Part shown: positions 33,636-42,279 of the stretch, one piece after another
Layout: the number at the start of each line of letters is the position of its first letter
Numbering within the stretch: position 1 is the stretch's first letter
NCBI GenBank assembly: GCA_902787825.1
Contig: CADAHS010000021.1
Location: 1-46,004 of the forward strand
Reading direction: 5' to 3'
DNA: 46,004 nucleotides
DNA from: an uncultured Ruminococcus sp.
GTDB lineage: Bacteria > Bacillota > Clostridia > Oscillospirales > Ruminococcaceae
Position numbers and translations under genes: made by a program
The notes under the pieces: model-generated
Databases searched by the model: none
Told to the model about the DNA's origin: nothing
The model's input: the letters and a program-made list of their open reading frames with translations, nothing else

Positions 33636-33676
33636 AAAAAAAACAAGAGGTAAGATCATACTCTTACCTCTTGTTT
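33636..33676 (-). terminator. Terminator of htpG
   Basis: Perfect 14-base arms AACAAGAGGTAAGA/TCTTACCTCTTGTT with eight T on the minus strand. The arm sequence is the same word that recurs at 8275-8318. Confidence 0.92.
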
Positions 33677-33689
33677 ATCTGTTTTCCTG

Positions 33690-35582
33690 TTATTTTGTCA
33701 TAAGTTCGCATACAAGGTTTGCAAACTCAACAGGGTCTTCAATGCTCAATCCCTCGATAAGCAAAGCCTGGTCGTACAGAAGCTTTGCGTAATCAGCAAG
33801 CTTGTCCTTGTCGTTTGCATACAGCTCCTTGAGCTTTTCAAATATCGGGTGATCGGGGTTGATCTCAAGCGCCTTTTCAGCCTTGACCTTCTCACCGTTG
33901 TTCTGCGGCATAGCGTTGAGCACCTTTTCCATCTCTATCGTGATCGGTCCGCCGTCAGAGGACAGGCACACAGGGTGACTTTTGAGCTTCTTTGAAAGTC
34001 TTACCGTCTTGACCTTGTCAGCAATAGCCTTTTGCATACATTCAAACAGATCTTTGTTCTGCTCGTCAAGCTTCTTGGCTTCTTCCTTTTCCTCCTCGGT
34101 GTCAAGATCAAGATCCGAATCTGAGATCGACTTGAACTGCTTGTCCTTGTACTTTATCAGCACCTTGAGTGCGAACTCGTCGATGTCCTGTGTGCAGTAA
34201 AGCACCTCGTAGCCCTTTTCCTTTACCTTTTCAAGCTGAGGGAGCATCTCGATACGCTCCTTGCTCTCGCCGCAGGCATAGTAAATGTTCTTCTGATCCT
34301 CCTTCATTCTCTCAACGTACTCGTCAAGCGTAACGTTCTTGCCCTCAAAAGAAGACGGGAACATCAGAAGATCCTGGAGCATCTCGTTTGCTGCGCCGTA
34401 GGACTGGTAGATGCCGAACTTGAACTGCAAGCCAAACACCTTGTAAAACTTCTCGTACTTTTCACGATCGTTCTTCATCAGCTTTTTCAGCTCATTCTTG
34501 ATAGCCTTTTCAAGGTTTCTCTCAATGATTTTAAGCTGTCTGTCGTGCTGCAAAAGCTCACGGGAAATGTTCAGCGAAAGATCTTCACTGTCAACAACGC
34601 CCTTTACAAAGCTGAAATAGTCAGGCAGCAGGTCAGCGCACTTGTCCATTATCATAACACCGCTGGAATAAAGCTGCAAGCCCTTCTCATAATCCTTTGA
34701 ATAGTAGTCAAAAGGTGCTTTTGATGGAATATACAAAAGCGCATCATATGTCGCAACGCCCTCATTCTTTGAATGGATATGCGTTATCGGCGGCTCATAA
34801 TCGTAGAACTTCTCAACATAGAAATTGTTGTAATCTTCTTCTGTCAGCTCGTTCTTGTTCTTTTTCCAGATAGGAGTCATCGAGTTGAGCGTTTCTATCG
34901 CCTTGTGTACCTCCGGCTCTTCGCTGTCCTCGTGATAATGTGTGTGCTCCATCTCCATTCTGATCGGGAACCTGATATAGTCTGAATACTTCTTTACCAG
35001 CGTCTGTATCTGGTTCTGATCGAGGTATCTGGAGTATTTGTCATCATCTGTGTCATCTTTCAGATGCAGCGTTATGATCGTTCCCACACCGTCAGGCTTT
35101 TCGCAAGGCTCTACCGTGTATCCGTCAACTCCGTTTGACCTCCACTCATAAGCCTGCTCGCTGCCGTAAGCCTTTGTCACGACGCTTACCTCTTTAGCGA
35201 CCATGAATGTGGAATAAAAGCCTACGCCGAACTGTCCGATAATATCAACATCATCGCCCAGATCATTTTCCTTCTTGAATGCGAAAGATCCCGAGTTTGC
35301 GATCGTTCCAAGGTTGTTTTCAAGATCCTCCTCGGTCATACCGATACCATTGTCCGAGATCGTAAGCGTGCGGTTTTGCTTGTCAATGGCAAGGTTGATC
35401 GCAAAATCCGATTTGTTAAGTCCCACAGATGTGTCGGTGAGAGATTTGAAATAAAGCTTGTCGATAGCATCACTTGCATTTGAGATAAGCTCTCTGAGGA
35501 AAATTTCCTTGTGGGTATAGATAGAGTTTATCATCATATCCAGAAGTCTTTTCGATTCAGCCTTGAACTTTTTGGTCTTCAT
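33690..35582 (-). CDS. htpG: Chaperone HtpG (Hsp90)
   Basis: A 630-residue cytosolic ATP-dependent chaperone. The GHKL ATPase parts are visible: [33 protein letters not shown] and GQFGVGFYS. The middle domain contains the catalytic-loop Arg region [15 protein letters not shown]. The C-terminal dimerisation part follows. Normal length. The only gene of its transcript, with a perfect CIRCE operator upstream. Confidence 0.97.
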   Translation of the reverse strand: MKTKKFKAESKRLLDMMINSIYTHKEIFLRELISNASDAIDKLYFKSLTDTSVGLNKSDFAINLAIDKQNRTLTISDNGIGMTEEDLENNLGTIANSGSFAFKKENDLGDDVDIIGQFGVGFYSTFMVAKEVSVVTKAYGSEQAYEWRSNGVDGYTVEPCEKPDGVGTIITLHLKDDTDDDKYSRYLDQNQIQTLVKKYSDYIRFPIRMEMEHTHYHEDSEEPEVHKAIETLNSMTPIWKKNKNELTEEDYNNFYVEKFYDYEPPITHIHSKNEGVATYDALLYIPSKAPFDYYSKDYEKGLQLYSSGVMIMDKCADLLPDYFSFVKGVVDSEDLSLNISRELLQHDRQLKIIERNLEKAIKNELKKLMKNDREKYEKFYKVFGLQFKFGIYQSYGAANEMLQDLLMFPSSFEGKNVTLDEYVERMKEDQKNIYYACGESKERIEMLPQLEKVKEKGYEVLYCTQDIDEFALKVLIKYKDKQFKSISDSDLDLDTEEEKEEAKKLDEQNKDLFECMQKAIADKVKTVRLSKKLKSHPVCLSSDGGPITIEMEKVLNAMPQNNGEKVKAEKALEINPDHPIFEKLKELYANDKDKLADYAKLLYDQALLIEGLSIEDPVEFANLVCELMTK

Positions 35583-35638
35583 TTTAGTTCACCTTTCTGT
35601 CCTTATATATTTATCCTATTGAAATTAAGATACACAGT

Positions 35639-35665
35639 TTAGCACTCTTACCTCAAGAGTGCTAA
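35639..35665 (-). promoter_or_regulatory. CIRCE operator (HrcA binding site) of htpG
   Basis: TTAGCACTC, nine bases, GAGTGCTAA: an exact match to the CIRCE consensus. It lies just downstream of the -10 box and about 57 bases before the htpG start, so HrcA should repress htpG until heat shock. Confidence 0.95.
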
Positions 35666-35669
35666 TTAT

Positions 35670-35697
35670 ATTATAGCTCTCCCGCCGGAAAAATCAA
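35670..35697 (-). promoter_or_regulatory. Predicted promoter of htpG
   Basis: Minus strand TTGATT (35692-35697), 16 bases, TATAAT (35670-35675), directly before the CIRCE element. Confidence 0.75.
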
Positions 35698-35765
35698 CCC
35701 CTGTCACAAAATATGCAAGATTTATTTACCGTTAATTAACAAACGCAGATAATCTGCTTTTATGC

Positions 35766-35795
35766 TTGCAATTATTATACTAAGTGTGCTATAAT
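35766..35795 (+). promoter_or_regulatory. Predicted promoter of the CPBP protease gene
   Basis: TTGCAA (35766-35771), 18 bases, TATAAT (35790-35795), with TGTGC before the -10. Confidence 0.65.
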
Positions 35796-35826
35796 AAAAT
35801 GTATCTATAAAAAAGAGGTGGAGCCT

Positions 35827-36834
35827 TTGGAAATAATGCACAACCAAACGGATAACAAGTGGAAAAGGTGCGGCAGAGATGTCGGCGTGCTCAGCTTTAT
35901 ACTGATACTTTTCAACTTTTCTTCCAGATATCTTGGCTATGTATTTTACTATATAAGCTATTGGGTACTCACCGGTACATTCACCGGCAGCTGGGAAGAG
36001 GTGCGCAGCTACTTTGCGGACCGACCCGAGATAAATGACTCAACTACATTTGTGATGCTTGCCAACATCAGCATCACCGTTGCGTGCGTCCTGATAGCCT
36101 TGCTCATAGCGGGAGTTTTCTTCAAAATGACCGTCTGGAGCTATATGATGCCCACAAAGCAAGGCACTCTCACTGCCCTGAAATGGACCCCGCCAAGCTT
36201 TGTGTTCAATATGATATCCTCAACGATAATCGCTTTCTTCACAAGCTTTCTCAGCAGTATGGGCGTTGATGTTCCAACGGCTGATTTCTCCATACATCAG
36301 CCATCAGTCATCGCTGTTGTGATGCAGTTTTCATACGTCATCGTCCTTGCGCCGCTCTGCGAAGAGATCATCTACCGTGGACTTATCATCAAGACCATCG
36401 CCCCGTACAGCAAAAGTGCAGCTGTACTCGTTTCTGCGCTTGCTTTCGGTCTGATGCACGGCAATATCCCACAGGCAGCATCTGCGTTCTGCACAGGTCT
36501 GATCTACGCTGTCATCGCACTCAAATGCGGTTCTATCATACCCACAGTCATTATCCACGGGCTGAATAACCTTATCGTAAATTCGCCCGAGCTTGCAGGG
36601 GCACTTGGTATCCCCTACAACCGCACGGTGCTGAGCATCATCGAGATCTGTGTAGCTCTGTTCGGATTTTTCGTGTGGTTCACCGACTTTAAGTTCCTTA
36701 AATTTGAGACCTCCTCCGACGGCGAGGATAAAAAGCTTTCCTTCTCCAAAGTTCTTACCAACCCCATGCTGATAGTTTATTTCTCTATACTGGTTATCGT
36801 AATAATCGTAAGGATAGTCCAGGCAAATTCATGA
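35827..36834 (+). CDS. CPBP-family intramembrane metalloprotease
   Basis: A 335-residue protein with about eight membrane segments. The CPBP (Abi/CAAX) motifs are present: LCEEIIYRGLI (EExxxR), FGLMHGN (FxxxH) and IIHGLNN. Relatives process prenylated or peptide substrates and some give bacteriocin immunity; the substrate here is unknown. The start is uncertain: TTG at 35827 fits AGAGGTGG best, GTG at 35818 overlaps that site, and ATG at 35836 is 14 bases away. Confidence 0.88.
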   Translation: MEIMHNQTDNKWKRCGRDVGVLSFILILFNFSSRYLGYVFYYISYWVLTGTFTGSWEEVRSYFADRPEINDSTTFVMLANISITVACVLIALLIAGVFFKMTVWSYMMPTKQGTLTALKWTPPSFVFNMISSTIIAFFTSFLSSMGVDVPTADFSIHQPSVIAVVMQFSYVIVLAPLCEEIIYRGLIIKTIAPYSKSAAVLVSALAFGLMHGNIPQAASAFCTGLIYAVIALKCGSIIPTVIIHGLNNLIVNSPELAGALGIPYNRTVLSIIEICVALFGFFVWFTDFKFLKFETSSDGEDKKLSFSKVLTNPMLIVYFSILVIVIIVRIVQANS

Positions 36835-36923
36835 CTTAACACCGTATGACCAAAATGCATCTGAAGCTTGTAACAGCCATCGGGCAAAGGTCATGCGGTG
36901 CTTCGTTTTGTTGCCGGAAACAC

Positions 36924-36952
36924 TTGACAAAAATCAACAAACAGTGTATACT
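36924..36952 (+). promoter_or_regulatory. Predicted promoter of the ECF S-component gene
   Basis: TTGACA (36924-36929), 17 bases, TATACT (36947-36952). Confidence 0.7.
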
Positions 36953-37003
36953 CATATACAAATAGCCAACTGCGCAAGCAGGTTTATCAGAGGAGATGAT
37001 CTT

Positions 37004-37528
37004 ATGATCACAGCACGAAAACACCGCCCGAGCGTAAATTCAAACACAAAGCTCATAACTCTTTCAGCGCTTTTCGCCGCAATGACCTTTGCTCTCACAG
37101 CCTTTATCCATATCCCGACCGCAAAGGGCTATATCCATATTGGTGATGCAGCTGTATTCATCGCCGCAAGCCTTCTTCCCAAGCCATATGCAGTCGCCTC
37201 AGCAGCAATAGGAGCTTGCCTTTCTGATGCGATCTCCGGCTACTGGATCTGGGTGCCTGCAACACTGCTTATAAAAGGACTTACCGCACTTGCGTTCACC
37301 TGCACAAAAAGCAGGATCATCAACCCAAGAAACCTCACTGCACTGCTGCCTGCTGTTGTACTCTGTGTCGGCGGCTACGGACTGTACAGCGGTCTGTTCA
37401 TCTACGGCTCACTGCCCGCAGGCTTCATTGATGCACCCGCTAATCTTTTTCAGACCGCCGCAAGCGCCGCTGTCTACATCGCATTCGGGCTTACGCTTGA
37501 TAAATCGGGGCTTAAAAAGAAAATTTGA
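37004..37528 (+). CDS. ECF transporter S component (vitamin uptake)
   Basis: A 174-residue membrane protein with five or six helices and the S-component hallmark near the start: ALFAAMTFALTAFIHIPTAKGYIHIGDAAVF. GACLSDAISGYWIWVPATLLIKGLTAL follows, as in the uncharacterised TIGR04002-like group. It should bind a small vitamin-type solute and share an energising module encoded elsewhere. Substrate not predictable; no riboswitch was seen. ATG at 37004 with AGGAGATG upstream. Confidence 0.83.
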   Translation: MITARKHRPSVNSNTKLITLSALFAAMTFALTAFIHIPTAKGYIHIGDAAVFIAASLLPKPYAVASAAIGACLSDAISGYWIWVPATLLIKGLTALAFTCTKSRIINPRNLTALLPAVVLCVGGYGLYSGLFIYGSLPAGFIDAPANLFQTAASAAVYIAFGLTLDKSGLKKKI

Positions 37529-37536
37529 ACAGATAC

Positions 37537-37565
37537 TTGAAAATGCACAGAAAATGTGGTATACT
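37537..37565 (+). promoter_or_regulatory. Predicted promoter of the phosphoribosyltransferase-like gene
   Basis: TTGAAA (37537-37542), 17 bases, TATACT (37560-37565), with TGTGG before the -10. Confidence 0.65.
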
Positions 37566-37603
37566 ATATCTTACAATTAAAAAGCGATAAGGAGGCTTTC
37601 TTA

Positions 37604-38233
37604 ATGGAAGATCGTATGCAGACTATCGAATGTCGTAGTAACAGCAAGGTATCCATAGGTGTTATACCCGGTCACTATGCTACAAACCACTCACACGTCA
37701 ACTACTACGTTGATATGACCTCAATAAAAACAAGTATGAAAATGGCTAACGAAGCGGCTAAAGAGCTTGCAGCCACCTACGCTTCAACGCACGTTGACAC
37801 GATCATCTGCCTTGAGGGTACAGAGATACTCGGAGCATTTCTTGCTCGCAGCCTTTCAGAAGCAGGCATCAACAGCGGCTCTGACATCAACGTTGTTACT
37901 CCTGAGCTGAATGCGGTAAATCAGATGATCTTCCGTGACAATACGCAGAAAAAGATCTGGGGCAAACAGGTGCTTTTGTTCATCTCCTCCGCTTCTACCG
38001 GAAAGAGCATCGCAAGGGCTATGGACTGCTTGCAGTACTATAACGGTCATCTCGTTGGCGTTGCCGCTATATTCTCCGCCATCAAGGAAACCGGCGGTAT
38101 CAAGCTGCACTCTCTGTTCAGCGAAAAGGATCTGCCTGATTATCAGTCATTTGCCGCTAACGAATGTCCGCTTTGCAAGACCGGACAGAAGGTCGATGCG
38201 CTTATCAACAGCTTCGGCTACTCAAAGCTTTAA
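37604..38233 (+). CDS. Phosphoribosyltransferase-like protein (orotate PRT type)
   Basis: A 209-residue type I PRT-fold protein. TIICLEGTEILGAFLARSLS resembles the N-terminal core strand of orotate PRT. The PRPP-binding motif position reads LLFISSASTGKS (127-135) instead of the usual acidic DDVxTTG, so the two acidic residues are missing. A CPLCKTG pair (Cys 188, 191) near the end may bind metal. It may be a regulator or an altered enzyme rather than a real pyrE, and no pyrimidine genes are near. Start ATG with GGAGG upstream. Confidence 0.75.
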   Translation: MEDRMQTIECRSNSKVSIGVIPGHYATNHSHVNYYVDMTSIKTSMKMANEAAKELAATYASTHVDTIICLEGTEILGAFLARSLSEAGINSGSDINVVTPELNAVNQMIFRDNTQKKIWGKQVLLFISSASTGKSIARAMDCLQYYNGHLVGVAAIFSAIKETGGIKLHSLFSEKDLPDYQSFAANECPLCKTGQKVDALINSFGYSKL

Positions 38234-38243
38234 GGATCTTTTG

Positions 38244-38273
38244 AAGACTGTACCTTTGGGTGCAGTCTTTTTT
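38244..38273 (+). terminator. Terminator of the phosphoribosyltransferase-like gene
   Basis: AAGACTG-TACC / GGTG-CAGTCTT stem with six T. The tail abuts the promoter of the next gene. Confidence 0.9.
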
Positions 38274-38274
38274 G

Positions 38275-38303
38275 TTGACTTTTTTAAGCATTGGTGATAT
38301 ACT
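38275..38303 (+). promoter_or_regulatory. Predicted promoter of the glycosyltransferase gene
   Basis: TTGACT (38275-38280), 17 bases, TATACT (38298-38303). Confidence 0.65.
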
Positions 38304-38346
38304 TATACTATATGTTGTATGTTAGCAGCGAAAGGGGGACGAATAT

Positions 38347-39201
38347 ATGGGGAAAGGCAGCTTCAAAGTCGGCAAATATACCCTTTCGCCTTACAGCGTC
38401 CTTATGGAGCTTTGCAGCCGTGAGCTTCCCGAGCATCTCAACGTTTGCCTTGAATCAATGCTGATGCAAAGCTATCCCCCTTCTGATCTCGTGCTGGTAT
38501 GCCGTGAGGGGCTGACCAACGAGCTGCGTATAATCGTAAAATCATTTCAGAACGAGTTCAAAGGCATCATTCATATCGTCACCGCAAGCAGCGAAATGAG
38601 TGTTGGCAAAGCCCTCAACAAGGGAATGGAAGCCTGCAAATATGACTACATCGTCAGAATGGACAGCGACGACATTTCCAAGGAAAACAGGTGCATCAAG
38701 CAGATGACACTGTTTGCGATCAAGCCCGGTCTTGATATCTGCGGTACGTTCGTTGAGGAGTTCGATTCAGCGACTGACGAGGTCATCTCCACAAAAAAAG
38801 TCCCCGTTCTGAACAAGGACATCGTAAGATACGCCAAAAGAAGAAACCCATTCAACAGACAGACCGTTGCCTTCAAAAAACGAGCAGCGCAGGCTGTCGG
38901 CGGATATGAAGATGCCGGGCTGTTCGAGGACTATGATCTGATAGTGAAAATGCTGATGAGCGGCTGCACAGGGCAGAATATCCCCGAAGCGCTGGTGAGA
39001 TACCGTGTTGACGAAAACACCATAAAACAGCGCAAAAGCCTTAAACGTACAAAAGCGTTTTTCAGGCTGCGCCGCCGTTTCAGAAAGTATGGATTTTGCA
39101 GACTGAAAGATACCATTGCACCATGTGCCGTTCAGGGTCTGCTGTTCATTATGCCCGCCTTCTTTACAAGATGGTTCTATAAAAAATTTTTACGAAGCTG
39201 A
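38347..39201 (+). CDS. Family 2 glycosyltransferase
   Basis: A 284-residue GT-A enzyme that transfers a sugar from a nucleotide donor, probably for capsule or wall polysaccharide. SYPPSDLVLVCREG and VGKALNKGMEACKYDYIVRMD lead to the metal-binding DSDD (106-109). The later GLFEDYDLIVKML supplies the ED base motif. A basic and hydrophobic C-terminus (about 225-284) may sit on the membrane. Single gene, GGGGGAC site before the ATG, convergent with the dynamin operon. Confidence 0.9.
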   Translation: MGKGSFKVGKYTLSPYSVLMELCSRELPEHLNVCLESMLMQSYPPSDLVLVCREGLTNELRIIVKSFQNEFKGIIHIVTASSEMSVGKALNKGMEACKYDYIVRMDSDDISKENRCIKQMTLFAIKPGLDICGTFVEEFDSATDEVISTKKVPVLNKDIVRYAKRRNPFNRQTVAFKKRAAQAVGGYEDAGLFEDYDLIVKMLMSGCTGQNIPEALVRYRVDENTIKQRKSLKRTKAFFRLRRRFRKYGFCRLKDTIAPCAVQGLLFIMPAFFTRWFYKKFLRS

Positions 39202-39203
39202 AC

Positions 39204-39478
39204 AAAAAGAGGCTGGTGCATAAGTGCTGTACTTATACAGAAGCATTATAAATGATTTTTGGGGAAAACCCTTTTGCAAAAGGGTTATTCCCCAAGCCCC
39301 TTTCCTAAAACTCTTAATGATTTTTTAACCCCGATGGTTAAAACCATCGGGGTTAAAAAATAGTTATGGTCAAGAAATGCGGCTGGGAAACAGTCCTTCG
39401 CAATAAAAGATATTACTCAAAATGATTTATATAACTTCTATATAGGTGCTACCCTTAACTGCATCAACCTCTTATTTT
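39204..39478. terminator. Bidirectional terminator split by a repeat insertion
   Basis: AAAAAGAGGCTGGTGCA (39204-39220) and TGCATCAACCTCTTATTTT (39460-39478) are inverted repeats (14-base stem, one wobble, one mismatch) separated by repeat copy B. Closing them over TAAC restores a terminator between the convergent GT2 and dynamin genes. Confidence 0.7.
39221..39458. repeat. MITE-like element, copy B (long form, about 238 bp)
   Basis: The terminal inverted repeats TAAGTGCTGTAC and its partner near 39425-39457 match those of copy C. Between them is an extra module with two palindromes: TGGGGAAAACCC...GGGTTATTCCCCA (39260-39294) and a perfect 19-base-arm palindrome (39321-39360, TTTTTTAACCCCGATGGTT arm) that would itself act as a bidirectional terminator. 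No coding capacity. Confidence 0.8.
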
Positions 39479-41255
39479 ACACCTCGTATCCGTACTCGCT
39501 GAGTATCCTTTGCGGCTCTTTCAGAAGCTCTCTTGCCTTGGCGATAGTTGACCTGATCTCGTTGTTGTCAAGCTGACCTATCATCTCCTGTGTCTGCGAG
39601 ATAGCCTCCTTGTTAAGCCCTATCTGGTACTTATAAAGACCCTCGAGCCTTGACAAAGCCTTTGTTTCAAGGTCCTGATAAACCGTCTTGATATCCTTTA
39701 CGATATTGTTTCTGATATCGTCATAGTTTTCAAGAGCAATGTCAATGATATCCGTCTGCTTTTTCTTTTTGAGAATAAGGCTGAACGAGCTCATAGTTGC
39801 CGGCGGGAAGGTCTCGCTTGTTCCGAACAGCTTAACGCCCATAACACTTCTGGTAACGTTCTTATTCACCGACATCATTATTCTCTCCACCGACGGAGCC
39901 TTTGATTCATCACTGAACTCCTCGATACCAAGAGAATTTGAAAGCTCTCTGCTCATCTTCTCAACAAGCTCTGTTATCCTGTCTCTGTGATTCTCGATAC
40001 AGGTTCTGTACGCCTCCCCCACCTTTTCCATAAGATAAGGGTAGAAATACTTTTCGATGTCCTCTGCCGGGAACTTGTCCTCGCCTGTTTCCTCGTTCTT
40101 GCTGCGGCATTCGAGAATGCTTGACCTGAGCTTTGAGAAAAACTCATACATCCACTTTTCAGCTTCCTGCTGCATTTCTATTATTGACAGGTGCAGACCC
40201 GGCTTCTTTTCTTCAAGAGCCTGTTCAAGCTCCTGTCCCTTTGATTCTATCGCACTGACCTTTTCAGCAAGCTTTTGCTGGTCAAGTTCTGCCATTTCGC
40301 TGATAAGGTCAAGCTTGGTCTTTGTTTCCTCCCACATCTGGCTGAGCATCGTCAGCACTCTCTGCGAACGGATAACATCCTTTTGCATGATTATATCACG
40401 CTTGAGCGACAGCTCGAACTGAAGGAACTGCGTTTCGTAAAGATCTCTGAAATTCCCCTTGCTCTGGGGTCTTTCAAGTCCCATTCTCCTTGCGAACTCA
40501 TCAGCGCCGCTTATTCCGTAAACGACCGCATTGGGGACTATCCTTCCCGCAATGGTCTTGAAGCGTCTGAGTATCCTGTGAGCGTCCTGGCGGCTTTCCA
40601 GCGCGTCGAGCATATTTACAAGTATATACAGCATACCGAATCTCTGCGGCTGAACGTGTGTTGCAAGAAACGTCTGCTCAGTCTCCGAAAAAGGCATCAG
40701 GCAGGAAGCTGCATACATGATAGCGTCCGCATTAACGATATAATCCCTGACTTCCTTATCCAGCGTTTCAAGATCCGACAGACCCGGAGTATCCACGATC
40801 TTTATCTCGTTAAGTATCGGTGAATTGTCCTTGATCTGAACATAAGAGATCTTCGACGGGAACAGCTTCATACGCTGTTCAAGCTTCTCACGCTTTATAT
40901 CGTCGATCGTCAGCGGCACTCTTCTTCCGTTTTCAAGGAAAGCCGTGACCGTTCTGAAATTGCCAAAAGATATCTCGTTGATCGTGTATGTTTCGGGTGT
41001 TGCATTTGTCGGCGTAAGCTCTTTTCCGAGAATAGCGTTTATTATTGTGCTTTTGCCTCGTTTGAACTCACCCAGTATGACCAGTGTGAACGGCTCGTCC
41101 ATCTTTTTGCCTATAAGACCGTCCCAGTCCTTTAGCTCGCTTACGAACTCCGTACCCAGCACATTAGCTATCTGCGGGTCGTCGATCACAGAATTAAGGC
41201 AGGATCTTATTCTTGAGATATTATAGCTGTCGGCATTGTTCTTATCTGTTCCCAT
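39477..41255 (-). CDS. Dynamin-like GTPase, soluble type
   Basis: A 592-residue large GTPase. P-loop GEFKRGKST (62-70), G2 Thr region PTNATPETYT, G3 DTPG (155-158), G4-like NMLD (214-217). Long helical stalk with coiled-coil segments after about 290. No hydrophobic membrane paddle is visible, unlike the other GTPase of this operon. It starts at an ATG overlapping the stop of the preceding gene (TGATG), so translation is coupled. Third gene of the operon. It probably pairs with the paddle-bearing partner, as in heterotypic bacterial dynamin pairs. Confidence 0.88.
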   Translation of the reverse strand: MGTDKNNADSYNISRIRSCLNSVIDDPQIANVLGTEFVSELKDWDGLIGKKMDEPFTLVILGEFKRGKSTIINAILGKELTPTNATPETYTINEISFGNFRTVTAFLENGRRVPLTIDDIKREKLEQRMKLFPSKISYVQIKDNSPILNEIKIVDTPGLSDLETLDKEVRDYIVNADAIMYAASCLMPFSETEQTFLATHVQPQRFGMLYILVNMLDALESRQDAHRILRRFKTIAGRIVPNAVVYGISGADEFARRMGLERPQSKGNFRDLYETQFLQFELSLKRDIIMQKDVIRSQRVLTMLSQMWEETKTKLDLISEMAELDQQKLAEKVSAIESKGQELEQALEEKKPGLHLSIIEMQQEAEKWMYEFFSKLRSSILECRSKNEETGEDKFPAEDIEKYFYPYLMEKVGEAYRTCIENHRDRITELVEKMSRELSNSLGIEEFSDESKAPSVERIMMSVNKNVTRSVMGVKLFGTSETFPPATMSSFSLILKKKKQTDIIDIALENYDDIRNNIVKDIKTVYQDLETKALSRLEGLYKYQIGLNKEAISQTQEMIGQLDNNEIRSTIAKARELLKEPQRILSEYGYEV

Positions 41256-42229
41256 CAGCTCTGCCCTCCGTTTCCGACTATAATACTGGTGCGGACATCG
41301 CAGATCTGAACAGGCTGGATCTTCAGTTCCTTGCCGTCGATATCATTTCTCCAGTCATACAGCGTAGCGCAATACAAAAACTCGTTAGCCGCAAGAATGC
41401 TTCTTTCGATCTCAGTAAGTCCTTCCTCGACCTTGAGGCTTCTTGAATCCATTGCGTGTATCTGTTCTGAAATAACATCAAGATCTTTGAAGTTCTCCTG
41501 CTTTCTGCCGTAGAAATCCATATAGCCTTTTTTGAACAGTCCGCTGAGTATCCCGATAAATCTTCCGGGCTTGTCAAGGCAGATTATGCCTGCTCTGAGG
41601 GCGGTCTGCTCTCCGAATTTCACCCAGCCCGAAAGAGCCGTGTAAAGCTGGCTGCTCACGGGTGACGGATAGCTTCTGGTGACAGGTCTGTAACAGTCCT
41701 TATTTACATTGAGGTATGTATAAGCGATATTGAACTGACAATGTCCGTTCTGTATCCTGCCGCACTCACAGCCCACAAGAAGCGTAAGCTCGTCCTCGCT
41801 GCACATCTGCACGAGGCTTTTTGAGATAACGATGCAGGGGTCTATCATCTCGCTTGCTATTGAATATATCAGAGCCTTGTTGATGTCCTCACGGATAAAC
41901 ACGATCGGCACCACAAGCTCAAGTCTTTCGCTGCACTTTTTGACGATGTCATATATCTCCGGATATTTCAGCGGTCCGACCTGATCGCATTTCATGAACA
42001 GGTGCTTTGCCTCGGCAGAAATATCCTGAGTATTCACCGCTTTGAACAGCTTTGAAGCTCCGCCCAGCCCCATGATCTTCTGTCTGACCGCATAATCAGA
42101 CTCGTAAGCATAGTCAAGATTGCCGTTGACAGTATGCCCCTGGAAAGACCGTGTATATGCTGTGAGGTAGGCTTCAAAATCCGTGTCGATACTCAACAGC
42201 GGATTTTGTGTTTGCGATACTTCATTCAT
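41255..42229 (-). CDS. Degenerate M48-type peptidase (pseudo-peptidase)
   Basis: A 324-residue protein. Around 105-165 it follows the M48 metallopeptidase pattern (VPIVFIRED, PCIVISKSLV, SEDELTLLVG), but where HExGHIxxGH is expected it reads CECGRIQNGH (154-163). The downstream third-ligand region WxRxxExxADRAG reads WVKFGEQTALRAG (Glu 207 kept, Asp lost). Both catalytic His are gone, so zinc proteolysis is unlikely. The Cys 154, Cys 156, His 163, Cys 164 group could bind a metal differently. No membrane helix is evident. It lies between and is coupled to two dynamin-like GTPases. Confidence 0.7.
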   Translation of the reverse strand: MNEVSQTQNPLLSIDTDFEAYLTAYTRSFQGHTVNGNLDYAYESDYAVRQKIMGLGGASKLFKAVNTQDISAEAKHLFMKCDQVGPLKYPEIYDIVKKCSERLELVVPIVFIREDINKALIYSIASEMIDPCIVISKSLVQMCSEDELTLLVGCECGRIQNGHCQFNIAYTYLNVNKDCYRPVTRSYPSPVSSQLYTALSGWVKFGEQTALRAGIICLDKPGRFIGILSGLFKKGYMDFYGRKQENFKDLDVISEQIHAMDSRSLKVEEGLTEIERSILAANEFLYCATLYDWRNDIDGKELKIQPVQICDVRTSIIVGNGGQS

Positions 42230-42279
42230 TATTTGTCCTCCATGATCTTTATTGTGGTATCAGCTGCAAACAAAGCGGA

